Shown here: positions 34,813 to 47,534 of the stretch, piece by piece | Position numbering within the stretch: the stretch's first letter is position 1 | How the letters are laid out: each line of letters starts with the position of its first letter | DNA from: Sepiola atlantica | Taxonomy: Eukaryota > Mollusca > Cephalopoda > Sepiida > Sepiolidae | DNA length: 64,000 nt | Reading direction: 5' to 3' | Assembly: GCA_963556195.1 (NCBI GenBank) | Contig: OY744516.1 | Span: forward strand, 36,182,778-36,246,777 | Translations under genes and position numbers: made by a program | The notes under the pieces: model-generated | The model's database searches: none | The model's input: the letters and a program-made list of their open reading frames with translations, nothing else | Told to the model about the DNA's origin: nothing

Positions 34813-35030
34813 CACTGAATCTGCCTGAATGTTGACCTTTGTACAGAAAAAAAGCCAAGTTTGAAAGAACAAATAGGTCTTCTTTATTTAATTCAGGCAC
34901 ATAAGTAATTGAAAAGTAGCACTTTCTATTAACAAGAGACAGTAAAATATTTTGTTACGTAATATTGTATAGGGAGTTCTACTCTCATTTGGTTATCTTG
35001 TTTAAAAAGATCATTTTATTCTGTTTAAAA

Positions 35031-35123
35031 CGGGTTCCCATCAAATCACTAAAGTTAAGCGATGTTTAGTCTGGTCAGTACTTAGATGGATGAATATTTG
35101 GGAAGACCAAATGTTGTATACAA
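35031..35123 (+). mobile_element. 5S rRNA-derived sequence (SINE3-like or pseudogene)
   Basis: aaagttaagcgatgtttagt, ctggtcagtacttagatgg, atgaatatttgggaa and gttgtatac follow the 3' two-thirds of 5S rRNA, including the internal promoter (A box/IE/C box) region, with many C-to-T changes. The 5' third is degraded. Downstream sequence to about 35230 is non-5S and may be a SINE3 body. Not a functional 5S gene. Confidence 0.82.
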
Positions 35124-35239
35124 AAACCTTGTCCCAGTGGCTTTGTGAGCCGAGAACTGGCTATCAATCTGCAACTACAACGAACAATCCCGAGACGTTT
35201 ATTACAATCTGCTGCTTATTGGACACTGGCCAGCGATGA

Positions 35240-36477
35240 CAGATCAATTAAAAAAAATCTTGTTGGTATCTTTTATCATTTGATACTTAAATGCGATTAC
35301 TGAGGCAAAGCTTTATTTTAGTATTTATTTTTTAAAAACTTTGGTAAAATAATACTTTTTAAACATAAAAGTATAATTTCTAATTTTGTATTTTTCTTGA
35401 AAAAAGGTTTATTTAAAAAAAAATTCCACATATATTGAGTTTGCTATCAAAAAGTATGGAAATTATATTTTATTTTTAAGTGCAGCTTGAAAACTGAATG
35501 AGGCCTATTCTGTTATGCAATTCTTCTACTATAAAGAACTTTCTATGGTCCAAGACCTGATTATGGCCAAGGATTCTAATTCTGCTCTTGTTTGATAGGC
35601 TTTTTTTTATATTAATGAGTCACCACTTGGCAAAGGCCACTTGAAGATAAAGGTTATTGAGATTTGTCAGTTGGATGGTGAATGGGAGGATTGGAAATGA
35701 TGGGTGGAATGAGCAGAATTTGATTACTTAAAAGTATGGCTCAACAAGTATTTAACGTTGAACTTGGAAATGACTATGTTGTAGTCAGCTGGGAAGCAAC
35801 ATCCTCGTATTGTTTTCCACATGAAAAGTTCTTGGAAAGAAACTGTTCATGGATGTTCTGTTTGGTTTTACGTATACAGAGGGAGAATGGAAAGTTCTTT
35901 GGCAGTGGTTGCAGCCTTCACTGAAAACGTCTGTTTTACACACTTATGTGGAATGCTTACCTTACAACCTTAATAAACCAACTTTGTATTTTTTAACGTT
36001 GCTCTTTGCTTATATAAAAGCTATGCACTATTTGTGATCTCTGCTGGTTCAGAATCTTATCTGATAAAGATGCTCTCTTTGCTGATACAACTCAAACAAA
36101 CCAAACCCTATAACAAGCTAAAGCACAACTTTTCACAAGGAATCCTATGATGCTATTAGTTTGGTATGAGGGCGTTTTACAATGATATTGTGGGGGTCTG
36201 CGTTCACAAGCAACAAAGACTACGATTTTTATTTTATTCATGACAAAGCTTTGTAAAAACATTAAGCACAACTTTTTTAGAGTAAGATTTTATGATCGAT
36301 TCAATAAGGATAATTATTCAATTCAAACGCTGGGTTTTCGAGAATTTGTGATAAAATCTATTATTAATGGAGATTTGGTATCTGTCTGAAGTCGAAATTA
36401 TACTTCTATATATTGTACTGTTTTGATGCTCAATTCAGTTGACTGTACCATTTCAGGCTAATGTACTATCTTTCAGT
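35240..36477. other. AT-rich unannotated DNA
   Basis: Two overlapping plus frames at 35736-36037 look partly complementary (one could follow the other after a frameshift), but neither shows a recognisable domain. No other feature. Confidence 0.35.
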
Positions 36478-36625
36478 GTTCATTTCAGAGGGTGGTAGTG
36501 TAGTATATGTCCGGTTGTTACCTCCTCCTTTAGAGGGACAGTGTAGTATCTGTTCTGTTGTCATGCGTCCATCTTCCCAGGCATTACCTCCTTTAGTGGG
36601 GAGGGGTAGTATATATTTGTAACAT
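36478..36625. repeat. minisatellite units, same family as 23.2 kb
   Basis: About two units: gtgtagtatatgtccggttg, then gtgtagtatctgttctgttg, tccatcttcccaggcatta and cctcctttagtgggg. They match the array at 23152-23592. Confidence 0.7.
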
Positions 36626-39344
36626 ATACTAACAAAAATAATGGAGGTTTCGAGCATTTAAGAAAAATCAAATAAAACTTATTTTTTAGTTGTTGCGTTT
36701 TTAACTATTTGAAATAAATGACTATACATGTTTTTGTTTCATTCTCAAATATATAAGGACCACCTTCGTTTCCAGATAATGCTGTGTCTCTCTTCTAATA
36801 CGTTATGGATTAAACCCAAGTTAAATCTTCATTTCTAGTCTTACAAGTTTTGTTGATTGCAATGTCACACTTGAGTAGTGACTGTTTTTATTCATCTAGT
36901 TTGATATAATACACTTCTTTTATTTAATTCAATAGTCATGCACTTTCTTTCTATATAATTTGACCCTAAAACTTGGTTTTTATTTTCTGACTGATCATTC
37001 CAGTTTTCATACTAATTGAAATAAAAGAATTGACTATCAAATGCAATTAATATTGAATAAAACGCTTCTTTCGAAGTCTTTTTTTTTTCCATTTGTTCCA
37101 AGTATGGCTCGAGAAAAGCAAATGAAAAATGTCCCCTATTTAACTAATTTATGGTTTTATGCTTGATCAAGACATTTTTCTCACATTTTTTTTCAATTCT
37201 TTCTTAGCAGATCTCATTAGAATTCTTTCTGGTAAATACCTTTCCCATGATCACTTCTCACTTGATATATTTATTTATCTGTCATATTAGACGGGAAATT
37301 TTTGGATAAACTTTATTTAATTAATGAGCACTCAGCTATAACAATTGCATCAAATGTTTGGTTGACCTTGAAAGTATAGCTCCCCCCCCCCTCAGTAACA
37401 TATTAAATATATATGCTTAGCTATACCTACACGGCATTGCTTGGGAGTATTTGTACTTTCATTTTTTAAAATTCATTATAACTATGCCATTTTTATCTAC
37501 CAGAGGTTCTTTCCGTATCTTTGTAAAAATAAAAAAAGGCATCTATTTTAATCTAATGTTATGCTAATAATTGAAAAAAGAAAAGAATTATTTTGTAATC
37601 CTTCAAAACTAGAAATCATTTAATAGACTGGCTTCATTTACCTGGTGTTGCCCCGGAGTGTTTTTACTTTCGTTTTGATTCTTTTTTTTGTGTTTTTTAT
37701 AATTGTTTATTTGTATTTTTTACTAAATCAAATTATTAAATTTGATTTTTGAAAGTGCATTTTCATTTATAACATAATTGGATCAAGTCAGAAATGACCT
37801 TCTATTCGACAGTTTAAAAGCTTTGAATTTCCTTTCAAACTCAGTTCTGGGTAAACAATAGCAGAAGATTCAACTCTATAATTGGCATCATGTTCATAAG
37901 AAATAGACCTTGGTTTATATTCAAATTAAAGTTTTGGATAATCCATGAAAGATATGCTATTTAAAAAAAACAAAACAAGATTTACTATTTTCCACATCTG
38001 ATTAGTTGGCCCCCTCCTTTTGTCTCAAGACAATGGATACCCTCTGAAAGGGTGTCTGCATGATGAGTTTATACTGAAGCAAGTGTTGCACAATCTCTAG
38101 CCAACCATCTCCTGACTAAACATTGCTGAACTTCAATGGCAAGGAGAAATTCAAGATTGCTGTAGCAATGTTGGATAAGACAGACTGATGTAAAATATCT
38201 GCTTTCAAAGCCGACAAGCCATTAGTAATCTTCTAAAGACAGTCTTTTGTTGATGAATCACCATATAATGAATTTGATATTCCTGACACATCTTTATTAT
38301 TAGGCTTTCAAATTGTTTTTCTTTCAATCTTTTGATTAGCATAACAGGTGAATGTTTTTTTTACCTATGTAAATCTTGGCCAATAATTTAACTTTGCAAT
38401 TTTCCTCCATTCATATTTACCCTGATAAGAAAAAAAGTGATTTTGTATGTTACAATGAAAATTCCAAAGTTCCATTCATATCTTTTTAGTTTATAATCCT
38501 TAAATTAATAATCATGACCAATAATAAACTAATATATCTATATATAAAATCAACTATTCATTCTTGAAACAGGTTGAAAGGTCAAAGAAAACTATGAATG
38601 TTTGCCATTTTTTTATGGACCTTTAATCTCAAAATAAGTTTATCCATCTATTGAGAGGTAATAGAATCAAGAAAACAAATAAAATCTAACATATTAAACA
38701 ACTTGATTATCTAGAAGTTCATCTGTAACTGTGCAAAGACTCTTGTATGGATTGAGAATAGCACAGGTGTATACAAATTAGTTCTTATTAAGGATGATAG
38801 CAGCAATTAAACCGTTAATGAACACTTTTGAGGCATATGAATATTGTTACATGTTCGATAGGTTTACAGAATATGCAAATTAATTCGGTCTAATTTGCAA
38901 GATTGATGGTAGTCATACATAATGTGGTGTAATTCAATTTCACCCTCGTATTTATATCTACTCCTACGCCCCTCACATTCACCAGGGATTTTTCTTAAAG
39001 GAAATTTTGGTTAAATCATTGAATCTATTTAATTTTTTCCTTCTTACTACTGTCTACATAATACACTAGATGTTAAATCTAAATAACAATAGACTCCCTT
39101 TCACAGAATAAAGGAATATTAGACTGCCTATTGCTTATACGTTCAGTAAACATTCTGGGTAAGCAAAATACGAATTAATGAACATTGACCGAATCGCAAA
39201 TTCCGGCATCTGTTTGATGCCTTCACACGTATGTACATTTTTGCTGTTCGAAAAATAACGCATTTTTTTTCACTGGTGTTTTGCATTTGCTTGATAACTT
39301 CTTTGGTTTAAGTTCATTGAATACTATTCTACCGATATAAAGTC
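36626..39344. other. AT-rich DNA with two degenerate repeat heads
   Basis: No gene. Two related heads lie about 210 bp apart: 37418-37470 (acggcattgcttgggagt, actttcattttt) and 37630-37680 (ggtgttgccccggagtgt, actttcgtttt), resembling the 'ttgcccgggg' ends of other ACTAGCTG-type repeats. The rest is unassigned. Confidence 0.4.
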
Positions 39345-39348
39345 AAGT

Positions 39349-39486
39349 TAAACACGTCTTCTCCCAACGGATGCAATTTCAGAGTGTGAGGAAAATCCCA
39401 CTCTCCAAAAAGAGTCACTGGATTGGGATGAAATAAAAATTGCCTCAGTCTAGAAGGATTTCTTCACCGACCGCAGGCAGAACAGA
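39349..39486 (-). mobile_element. U2-headed SINE, short form, partial
   Basis: gaaaatcccactctccaaaa, tggattgggatgaaat, aattgcctcagtctagaag and cttcaccgaccgcaggcag match 7371-7586. The U2 head and hairpin are absent after 39486. Confidence 0.8.
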
Positions 39487-41415
39487 TGGAAAACAAAAGT
39501 TTGGCAACAATAATAGCAAAATGTAAACAACTTACTGATTTAGGTGACTAAACTAGGAAATAACACTGTCGTCGTAAGTGATATGCAGTAACTCAAACCT
39601 TGTATATATATTTTTTTTATAATTCTGACATGCTGAACGTATTGGAGTAAAGTGTTTCAGTGAGTTATAAAAAATAATTTATTTAAAAAAAAAATTAAAT
39701 ATTTATGAAAATATTTCCCAGCATATTTCTTTCAGTTAATTTCAAATGTTTTCATTGTTTTTTTAACAAATTTGTGTTGCGAAAACACAATTGTTTTGAA
39801 ACAAATATTTTTTATAAATATTTTAATTTATTTTTATGAGTCACTAAAAGACAACTTTGCATCGAACCTACTTCCGCTTTTAAGTGACTAATGTTGATCC
39901 AATGAAACATGTCATCTAAGAAATAAGCCGATAATACTAACATATTTACTCATTTAAAGTGTTTTTCAGCTTTCATACGTAATACTAAATTGTTTTTAAC
40001 TTGAATACGTTCAACATGTGATAATCTATAAAAAATATAAAATTTTGCTAAAACTTATCTCTCACATTTTAATCCACATGTTTGCCAAATTTTTACTATC
40101 ACACCCATCGTAGCCCCCCCCCCCCCCTCAAAAAAAAAAAAATTGGATTCTACTTTTTTCTGGCGATTATATGTAAAAGGTTGCATAAAAAATCTCTGCA
40201 GAGAATGAATTTAAACCAAACTGTTCGCCCAAATACTTCAGTAGTTTATGGTTGGGCATTGAATTTCTTGAATCAATCTACTTTCCTGGGCAATGCCAGG
40301 ACATGGGTCAGCTAGTATCTTCAGTGAACTGTAAGATTTCAATCTTTTTGATCAGATTCTTTTTCTAGACTTTCATTGCAACATATGCCATATTGAATAT
40401 GAATCGAGAGCTAGACACTTGTATATGATGATATAATTACCTGTCGATTACATTCGTTGGTATGGGAGATGTGGATATGATTACAATTTAATAAAGAATG
40501 CTCTTAAAGGATTAATATTTTAAATACTTCATTCTCAAAGTATTTTGTAATTTTTGTTTGTTTTTTACATTCTGGCTACATTAATTATTCATAATGGTGG
40601 ATTCAAACAACTTTACATCTCATTGATTTTCAATTCAACTTATTACTAATTATTATTAATTGGTTTAAATTAAGTAGTTAATACATAGCACATAGTCATA
40701 CCTTTTGTATAAAATACAATAAATGTTAACAATTAGCAAGAATGTTTCAGTTCATCAATATTATGGGCTGGAGACCTTTGAATTAAACGAAGTTCAATAG
40801 ATATCGGCAATTAGCCGTAATGATTTAGTTTACTATAGTGGCGGGGAGAGTGATTAACGGAGCAGAGTGACCCCAGACCTGCAAATAAATAGGGAAATAA
40901 GATGGACATTTTTATCGCAAGTTGTAAACGGTCATTTTAGAAACTATTTGACTATATTTTAGGCCTTGTACGTGAGTCTTGGGGGGCGAGGGGGGGGGGC
41001 ATACAATCGAGATTTGTCCCAGGTGTCATCAGATCATCCTGTATGCCTGGTTTACTAGATAGTATTGACTGGAGACATTTTGTATTAAATAAAATTACAG
41101 GCTGGTGACTTATTGTCCGTTTTGTTTGTGATTGTAATCTTTTATGCAAGCATTCTTATTTGTTGCATTATTTGTTGAAAAGAAAGATGGAATTTAGAAA
41201 GAAAATCCACTTAATTCTGTGGTCATGTCATGGTCTGTGGACGAATGTGGTTATTAATGTCAATGTATATTCCAATAAGTAATTTTCAGTATAAAAATTG
41301 AGGCGTTGTCAAATTAACAATTTTTGTCTGTCTGGCTGACCTTTCTTAATTTACTAGATAAAACATTTAATTTTCACCATTTTTTTATGGTATTAAATGC
41401 ATTTATATTCCATTT
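39487..41415. other. AT-rich DNA with an inverted ACTAGCTG-type end
   Basis: No gene. At 40285-40318 the minus strand reads actagctgacccatgtcc then ggcattgcccagg, the start of an ACTAGCTG-type repeat. C and G homopolymers at 40114-40127 and 40981-41000. Confidence 0.45.
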
Positions 41416-41600
41416 AGAGCTGTTTTTTGTTTTAATTAAAAATGTATATACTGTCAGGAAGAGCTGTTTTTTTGTTTTAATTAAAAATGTATATACTGTC
41501 AGGAAGAGCTGTTTTTTTGTCTTAATTAAAAATGTATATACTGTCAGGAAGAGCTGTTTTTTGTCTTAATTAAAAATGTATATACTGTCAGGAAGAGCTG
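41416..41600. repeat. 45-bp tandem repeat, four units
   Basis: Units begin at gagctgttttttt, at 41416, 41461, 41506 and 41551, with a fifth start at 41595. They differ only in T-run length and one g/t or t/c site. Because 45 is divisible by three, one plus frame repeats a 15-residue peptide three times (VLIKNVYTVRKSC core). I see no evidence that it is translated. Confidence 0.95.
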
Positions 41601-43489
41601 ACATTGCTTGGCATTGAATGAGGAATCCTATGTCTTTTTGCACTCATTTCATAGCACCATATCAGCTTTTCTATTATTCTTTTACATTTTATGGATATTC
41701 AATCATTGAGGTGGGGGCCAAAGGATGTACAATGAGACCGAATATAAGTAAAGCGACATTAATTTAAACCACTTTTAGTAAATTTATCGCCTTTTTAAGC
41801 TCCTCGAAGTGCACTCAATGAAATGCAGGAATCAATGAAGACTGTTTGTGCAGGTTTGCTCCAAGCCCTGAATCCCTTATTCCTATTTTTTAATTTTGAT
41901 AATTTTCAAGTTATAAATAAAATAACACATTGTATTTCCTTTTCATAGATGTCAACTTTGAATGTTGACCCCCCGATATTGTTGTAACCCTTTTGATCAA
42001 AATGAAATCTACTTATTCAAGTATCCTGATTCATGTAGTTTCAGAATATCAAAGGCTACAAAGTAAATAGTGTTTCCGTCCATTTTCCCCACTGATTTGG
42101 TATATTTAGACTTCTTTGTTACTGTTCGAAAATGATTTTTAAATCTTTAAACTGTCGATTTGAAAGTCATTCATTTGTCTTGATTTAGAATTTATTTGAA
42201 AGGTAAAAATAATGCGTTTTACTTCATTTATGCTCTTCTAAATAAAGCAACAAAAACGAATTTTTTATCTTTTAAAAAAAAGGAGGGGAGAAACTTGTAA
42301 AATAAAGAACATGGTCATCTCTATATTAATAAAATTGTGTGACCACTTCTTGCTGTCTGTATCTTTCTCGCCTCTACATGACTTACGTGTTTCATTAATT
42401 ACTGTTAATTTGTTCGAATAAATGCAATGGCATAAAATTAAAAAAGTCCTATTTAAAAAAATTTAATTATAAAATTAAATCCACCAGAATGCATTTCGAT
42501 TTATTCGTAAATAAGTCAGCTTATTTAAGGCTTTTTTACTAGATGCAATAAAAAAAGGATGAATTACTTTGTGACCCTTCATCTTTTGAAAGGAACTTTT
42601 AAGCTTTTAAACTGTCTATTGAAAGTTTAAGATATTCCTATTGAATATTTTTTTTATAAATATACATTAAAATGACATTACAACAAAACAAATTTATTTA
42701 TAGTTTGATTACAATTTGGTTTGAAATACTTTAATGACCAAACAATACCGTAACAATTTAATTTACCTATTTAAAAAAAAACTATAAAAAAACAAAAAAA
42801 TTGCATAATTTAAAAGTGCGGAACAAAAATTTAAGTAACAAGACTCTTAGACAACTAGTATATTAAATATATGTATATAACTAACCCACATATATATAAC
42901 ACATACATGTCTACTATCATTTTATTTTTTTCAAATTTTTACATTCAATTGATTTCGTTATATAAACATTAATTCTTCAAGCTATTCTTCTGCTCCCGGC
43001 TGGCATGTGTGACTTAGACTTTACATAATCATTGAGGAGCTGATTTCTGTAGTAACAAGAGAGAAATAGGAGCGGTTTATTGCAAATACTTTTGTCTGCT
43101 GCTTGTTTACTTACTACACTGGTGATACCCCCCCCCCCCCATCCCCCCCCCCCCCCACGCACACATATGAATTACTTATACACTATTCACTTCCTCTTTT
43201 TGACGTTCATTGATAGAGAAAAAAAATGGCATGATTCCTTTTTGTTACTTTTTTACTACTAACTTTGTTTTTTCTTTTCTTTCTGAATCAGTTGATTTTT
43301 AATTTTTAAATTTTTTCATAGGCATTGTCATTGGGACAGAATTTCTTTAAATAGGAAGTAAGAGCAAAAATAATAATTTTATGCTTATAAGAAGTCCTGT
43401 TATTCGTTTTACAGATTCTTCTTCTTTCATGTGAATCAGATGATTCTGGTGTTGGCATTAGTTTCCCCAATGTTTTTCTAGTTAGAAAT
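41601..43489. other. AT-rich unannotated DNA
   Basis: No gene. 42320-42376 (tatattaataaaattgtg, ccacttcttgctgtctgtat) resembles 45092-45140 (tatataataaagtaaaactg, ccccttcttgtctttctgta), the head of an unnamed repeat. C-runs at 43129-43157. Confidence 0.4.
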
Positions 43490-43642
43490 CTTTCTGGAAA
43501 GACATCGGGTACTTACTTGAAGGATCACGAGAAGGTTGCCAACATCCCTAAGTGAAAGTGGTACTGTGGAACTGACTGGATTTGAACTTGGAACACCCAG
43601 GTCTTCAGTCAGTTTTACAGATTGAATCCTATCTATCCACCA
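43490..43642 (-). mobile_element. tRNA-derived SINE
   Basis: The reverse complement has tggtggatagataggattc (A-box-like) and ttccaagttcaaatccag (B box), then the body accactttcacttaggg, tgttggcaaccttctcgtga. The body recurs at 16125-16200. Confidence 0.7.
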
Positions 43643-43701
43643 TGTTTGCAAACTAATTTTAGTTTCTCATACATATGCATACTATAAGAATTTGTCTTTG
43701 A

Positions 43702-43791
43702 ATAAAATATAAACAAATAAACATTAACATTTTTATTAACATAAGACACTATGTTAATATAAATGTTAATGTTAATTTGTTTATATTTTAT
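43702..43791. repeat. 90-bp AT-rich hairpin
   Basis: ataaaatataaacaaataaac ... ttaacata, a 5-nt loop (gacac region), then tatgttaat ... tttgtttatattttat. Arms of about 42 bp with few mismatches. Confidence 0.88.
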
Positions 43792-44028
43792 CAAACAGTG
43801 AAATACCTAAGCATAGAAATTTGAATTATTGAAAATTAATAAAACCATTACAAAGTCATACAATGCAATTTTTTTATTTTGATCTTAATATTTTCAGCGA
43901 TATACACCCTCATCAGACTTTAAAAAACAACCTTGTTTTATCCTTTTTTTTTTTTTTTTCCAAGTTGATCCGTGTGATATTAAAACGGTATCGAGATGAG
44001 TCTCAGCCAAGAATGCCAAATGATGTAG

Positions 44029-44122
44029 AAATTGAGGAATGTTTTTGTTTATAAAACGTTTATATATAAAAATTTCTATATATCAACAACAATGCTTTAT
44101 AAATAAGAACATTCCTCAATTT
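44029..44122. repeat. inverted repeat with 28-bp arms
   Basis: aaattgaggaatgttttt (44029 on) is mirrored by aagaacattcctcaattt (to 44122). The arms continue into gtttataaaac/ctttataaat around a loop of about 40 nt. Confidence 0.85.
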
Positions 44123-45879
44123 GTACAAAACCTGAATAATTTTAATTAAAATTCAAAAATTGGTTTAGAATGGTGAAATTTATGTTAGGTGCTCTACGCA
44201 CTAAAAGGAAAAATAGGAAAGTTAAAAAATGACAACAGTTGATTTTAAACCAATGGAAATAAATCAAAATTTCTTCTAGCAATTTCTTTCCATCTCCAAT
44301 TAAAATAAATAGATTCTAAGAAAAGCTAATTAAGATTACTTTTTATTCAACAGTTTAAATGTTTCCAGTTTGTTGTAAATTTTCGAAAGGTCACAGATTC
44401 ATTTATTTTTTTATTTATTTTTTTATTTCAACTAATAAAGAAACTATTAAAATAGCTGACTTGTTTATGGAGAAACGGAAATGCATTGGTTTTAGTATTT
44501 TACGCTATTGCATTCTTTATGTAAATAATGTATTGGTGTATGTTCACTGCACACGCTGTAATTGCTCGCTCATTGTGCTGCTCCTACATCGAAGTGTCAA
44601 TTTTGTGATCTCAGTCAGTGCTGCAGCAGAAGAAATTATAACGTTAATTTTTAAGTCCGGTCTGTAAACTGCAGAAGTACCCTTTTTAAAATTTATTTTC
44701 TGAATGTCTGGATTTTCCTTATGGGTACAAAAAAAAAAAAGTTTGAATTCTCTCCTCTTTCAACAGACTTCTAAATTAGAGATGAAATTTCATCTACCCC
44801 AATAATACAGAAGCACGGAAATTTCAACAACAGTCAGTGTATTTATTTGAAATTATCTAATTAAACTACATTTTTATTTTTGCATTTTTATTAATAAAAG
44901 TAATTTGAACTTTAACTTTTTCTAACTTATTTTTCATTATTATTTTCTAAAGGTTCTTCCGTGTATTTCAATCAATTCAAGTTCTTAAAGACTCTTAAAT
45001 CTTGCAGCCATGAAGCATTCTTGCCTTTAGACTTGGGACTTTTTGTCTATATATTTTAAATGTATAAATAAAATATACTTTTGTTTTTTTACGTATATAA
45101 TAAAGTAAAACTGGTACCCCTTCTTGTCTTTCTGTATCGAGTGTTCTCATAATTGAGTATCCATTTCCCAACTGCAATGAATATTTGTTTTTAATACATT
45201 TTTATTCATTTAATGAGATAATAAACGAATTCCTTTCACTGCTTTAGAAAAACATCAGTTTTAATTGACAGTTTTGTATTGTTGTTGCATTCACGGTTGG
45301 CTGTAGATGAGGGGGTGTGTGTAGCGGATACAGAATATAAATTTTCTCTTTCTACAATATGTTTGAAATTGAAAACTTCTAATCATACAAAGGGACAAAA
45401 GTATTGCATGCTGTTTTAAGATCGCTTTTCAATTATAAGTTACTTTTTCTGCTTATGTACAGTTTATTATCTCCATTTTTTCCAACCATTCATTCATCTC
45501 TTCACAAATGGTTTTACACATTTGTGCTTTGTAATTAAACTTTTTTTTTAAAGAAGAAACATATTTTGCTGAAAATGCAACTTTTGCTTATCCATATTTA
45601 AATAAAGTAAGAAGAGCTGTACTAATTGTTGGTGTTAAAAGAACAATTGCTATGTGTCTACATTGCAGGTGTTGCCAACATCTCAGCCATACCAACATTA
45701 TATGTCATATGATGCATTTCAAGCTGCAACTGTTAAAATTGTTTTGAACTTTCCAAATCAGCCAGTGTAATATGCATACTAATAGAAAATAAAACGATGT
45801 TCAACAATTTTCTCGGGCGCTTAATAACATTCTGTGTAATCTATAACCATTTGTTCTTTTTCTTCATTGGTCCTTTGAT
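44123..45879. other. AT-rich unannotated DNA
   Basis: No gene seen. The plus open frame 44359-44667 (102 codons) has no motif or splice support. Confidence 0.45.
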
Positions 45880-46805
45880 TATCATGCAGGATTGAGGGCA
45901 ATGTCTACACCAGTAACCCCCCACCCCATTCCAGGCAACTGGATAGCTGCACACATGGCAGTCCTCACCACAGATCTCCACTTTTGTCGATCCTGAGGGT
46001 CAGCGTTTAAAAGCCTACAGTCTCTCTGTCAGCTCTCTCCAAGACAACTTTGGCCGGCCAACTCTGCGCCTACTAGAAACTTATAGGTTTAGTTCACAGT
46101 TGATTGCACAATTGGATCTGTCCATGTGGCCATACCAGTGGAGTCCTCTCTCCCTCAAGATGGGATTGAGGTCTGCAAGACCAAGTTTCCCCAGCAACTC
46201 ACTTGTCCACATGGTGGAAGCATCTCTTGGTTTACAAATCTGTCTTACCATTGCCCTGTCATTGCGCTGTAAATGTTCGAGGTCTGGCCTTGTCACTGCC
46301 CAGGTTTTACTAGCATGGAGCATAATGCTCCACACACAAGTGCTATACACTTGACCACGTGTCCTGTACGACAGATGGTGTGATGTGAGAACTGGTAGCA
46401 GCTCCCTAAATTCCTTCCAAGCAGTCTTCACACGCATCGTGGTTGCAAGGCTGTTGCAGCCACCATATATTGAAAGCATATCTCCCAGGTAACAGAAAGA
46501 GTCAACTACCTTCAACTTGTCCTGACCAACCTGAACCTCCCTCAGTGGCTGACCATTAAGTGTGCATGCAGTTTCCGGCATTGTTCTCGGTCAGACACTT
46601 TATTCCACTACATCTCCTGTGCACCTACTGCTTGCAGTCACTATACAAAATACTGTTGCTGCCCACATCTGTGCAACAAACAGCACATGGGAAGTTGCCT
46701 GAATCCTGAAGTTGGTCGAGGCGAGTTCCGCAGATTATGATCTTTGTTCTGTCGGCATTCACTCTCAACCCTTTCCTTTCCATAGCCTCCCGACGCATTC
46801 ATAGC
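45880..46805 (-). pseudogene. LINE 3' half: RT thumb, zinc-finger-like module, C-terminal tail
   Basis: Minus-strand remnant of a non-LTR retrotransposon. From 46803 it reads MERKGLRVNADRTKIIICG (end of the reverse transcriptase region). Next is a Cys-rich segment FPCAVCCTDVGS, then C..C and VHRRCSG, a treble-clef/PHD-like module with an in-frame stop where Trp is usual. A long open stretch 46581-46081 follows: LKVVDSFCYLGDML, RVKTAWKEFRELLPVL, RTRGQVYSTCVWS, LHASKTWAVTRPDLEHLQR, NDRAMVRQICK, LRERGLHWYGHMDRSN. The tail after 46080 (RRRVGRPKLSWRELTER) is in another frame. The catalytic YxDD block is absent, consistent with 5' truncation. The 166-codon open segment is unusually long for a dead copy, suggesting relatively recent insertion. 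Recognition of the LINE C-terminal region is firm; the clade is not. Confidence 0.93.
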
Positions 46806-46923
46806 CTTTTTAAAAATGATATTTACGTCAAATAAAAATATTTGGTTTATATAAGGTATTTTCTGTTTTTAAATAAAAATTGACTTATTCGTCAATGATT
46901 ACGATTATATTTTTATAATAAAC

Positions 46924-47534
46924 ACTAGCTGGCTTTGTCAGCTTAGCAAAGTTTGCTACTTAAAATACTTGAAACCAAAATGTTAAATATTAAACATTTA
47001 ATTTTCATAAGTTTGTAATCACGCATTTATTCATATAAATAGATATTAACATTTTAGTAATTTTGATCTTTTAAATAAAACTGTCAAGAAATGAACAGAA
47101 AGAGGAAATTAATTCGCTCTGTGTTCTTTATTTTTGCTTATTAAAAATTTATTTTTTAAATGTGGCGGCGTTCGCTAACGGCAGGAAGTCCTTTCCCCCC
47201 TTTTCTATATGATGTCATTAACAGGAGAGAGAGAGGGGGGGGGGGGAAGAGGTCAGCCAGTCAGTCAGTCATCCCTTCTTTCAGAACTCTTGCTTAAGTC
47301 TTGTATATCTTTCTCTCTAGTTAGTTTAGTTTAAATTACTTTCCTTTAAAGTTAATCAGCAAATATTTTTAGAAAAGTTAAATAATTTACCCTTTTTATA
47401 TTGAACTACTTTAATTAATTACTGTTAATATGGACACAAATATTGCATATATATATATATGGAGAAAACAGAACGATAAAATTACGAATGAATAACATCA
47501 AACATAAATTTATTTTGAACTGTTTAAAAAATAG
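46924..47534 (+). mobile_element. ACTAGCTG-type repeat, copy 2 (uninterrupted)
   Basis: Starts actagctggctttgtcag and is collinear with the two parts of 16606-18082, including a GA/G-rich tract at 47222-47250 and the end attttgaactgtttaaaaaatag-like block. It is about 610 bp and non-coding. It provides the unoccupied-site comparison for the LINE at 16826-17632. Confidence 0.85.

Noticed and set aside
35736..36037. Possible frameshifted gene in two plus frames
   Set aside because: No recognisable domain, no splice context, and composition not clearly coding.
42977..43262. Gly- and Pro-rich open frames
   Set aside because: They translate C homopolymers at 43129-43157 and have no other support.
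43895..43925. CTGATGAG...GAAAA on the minus strand
   Set aside because: The box order is suggestive but stem II does not pair; treated as chance.
46100..46354. 84-codon plus-strand open frame
   Set aside because: Antisense shadow of the LINE remnant on the minus strand.
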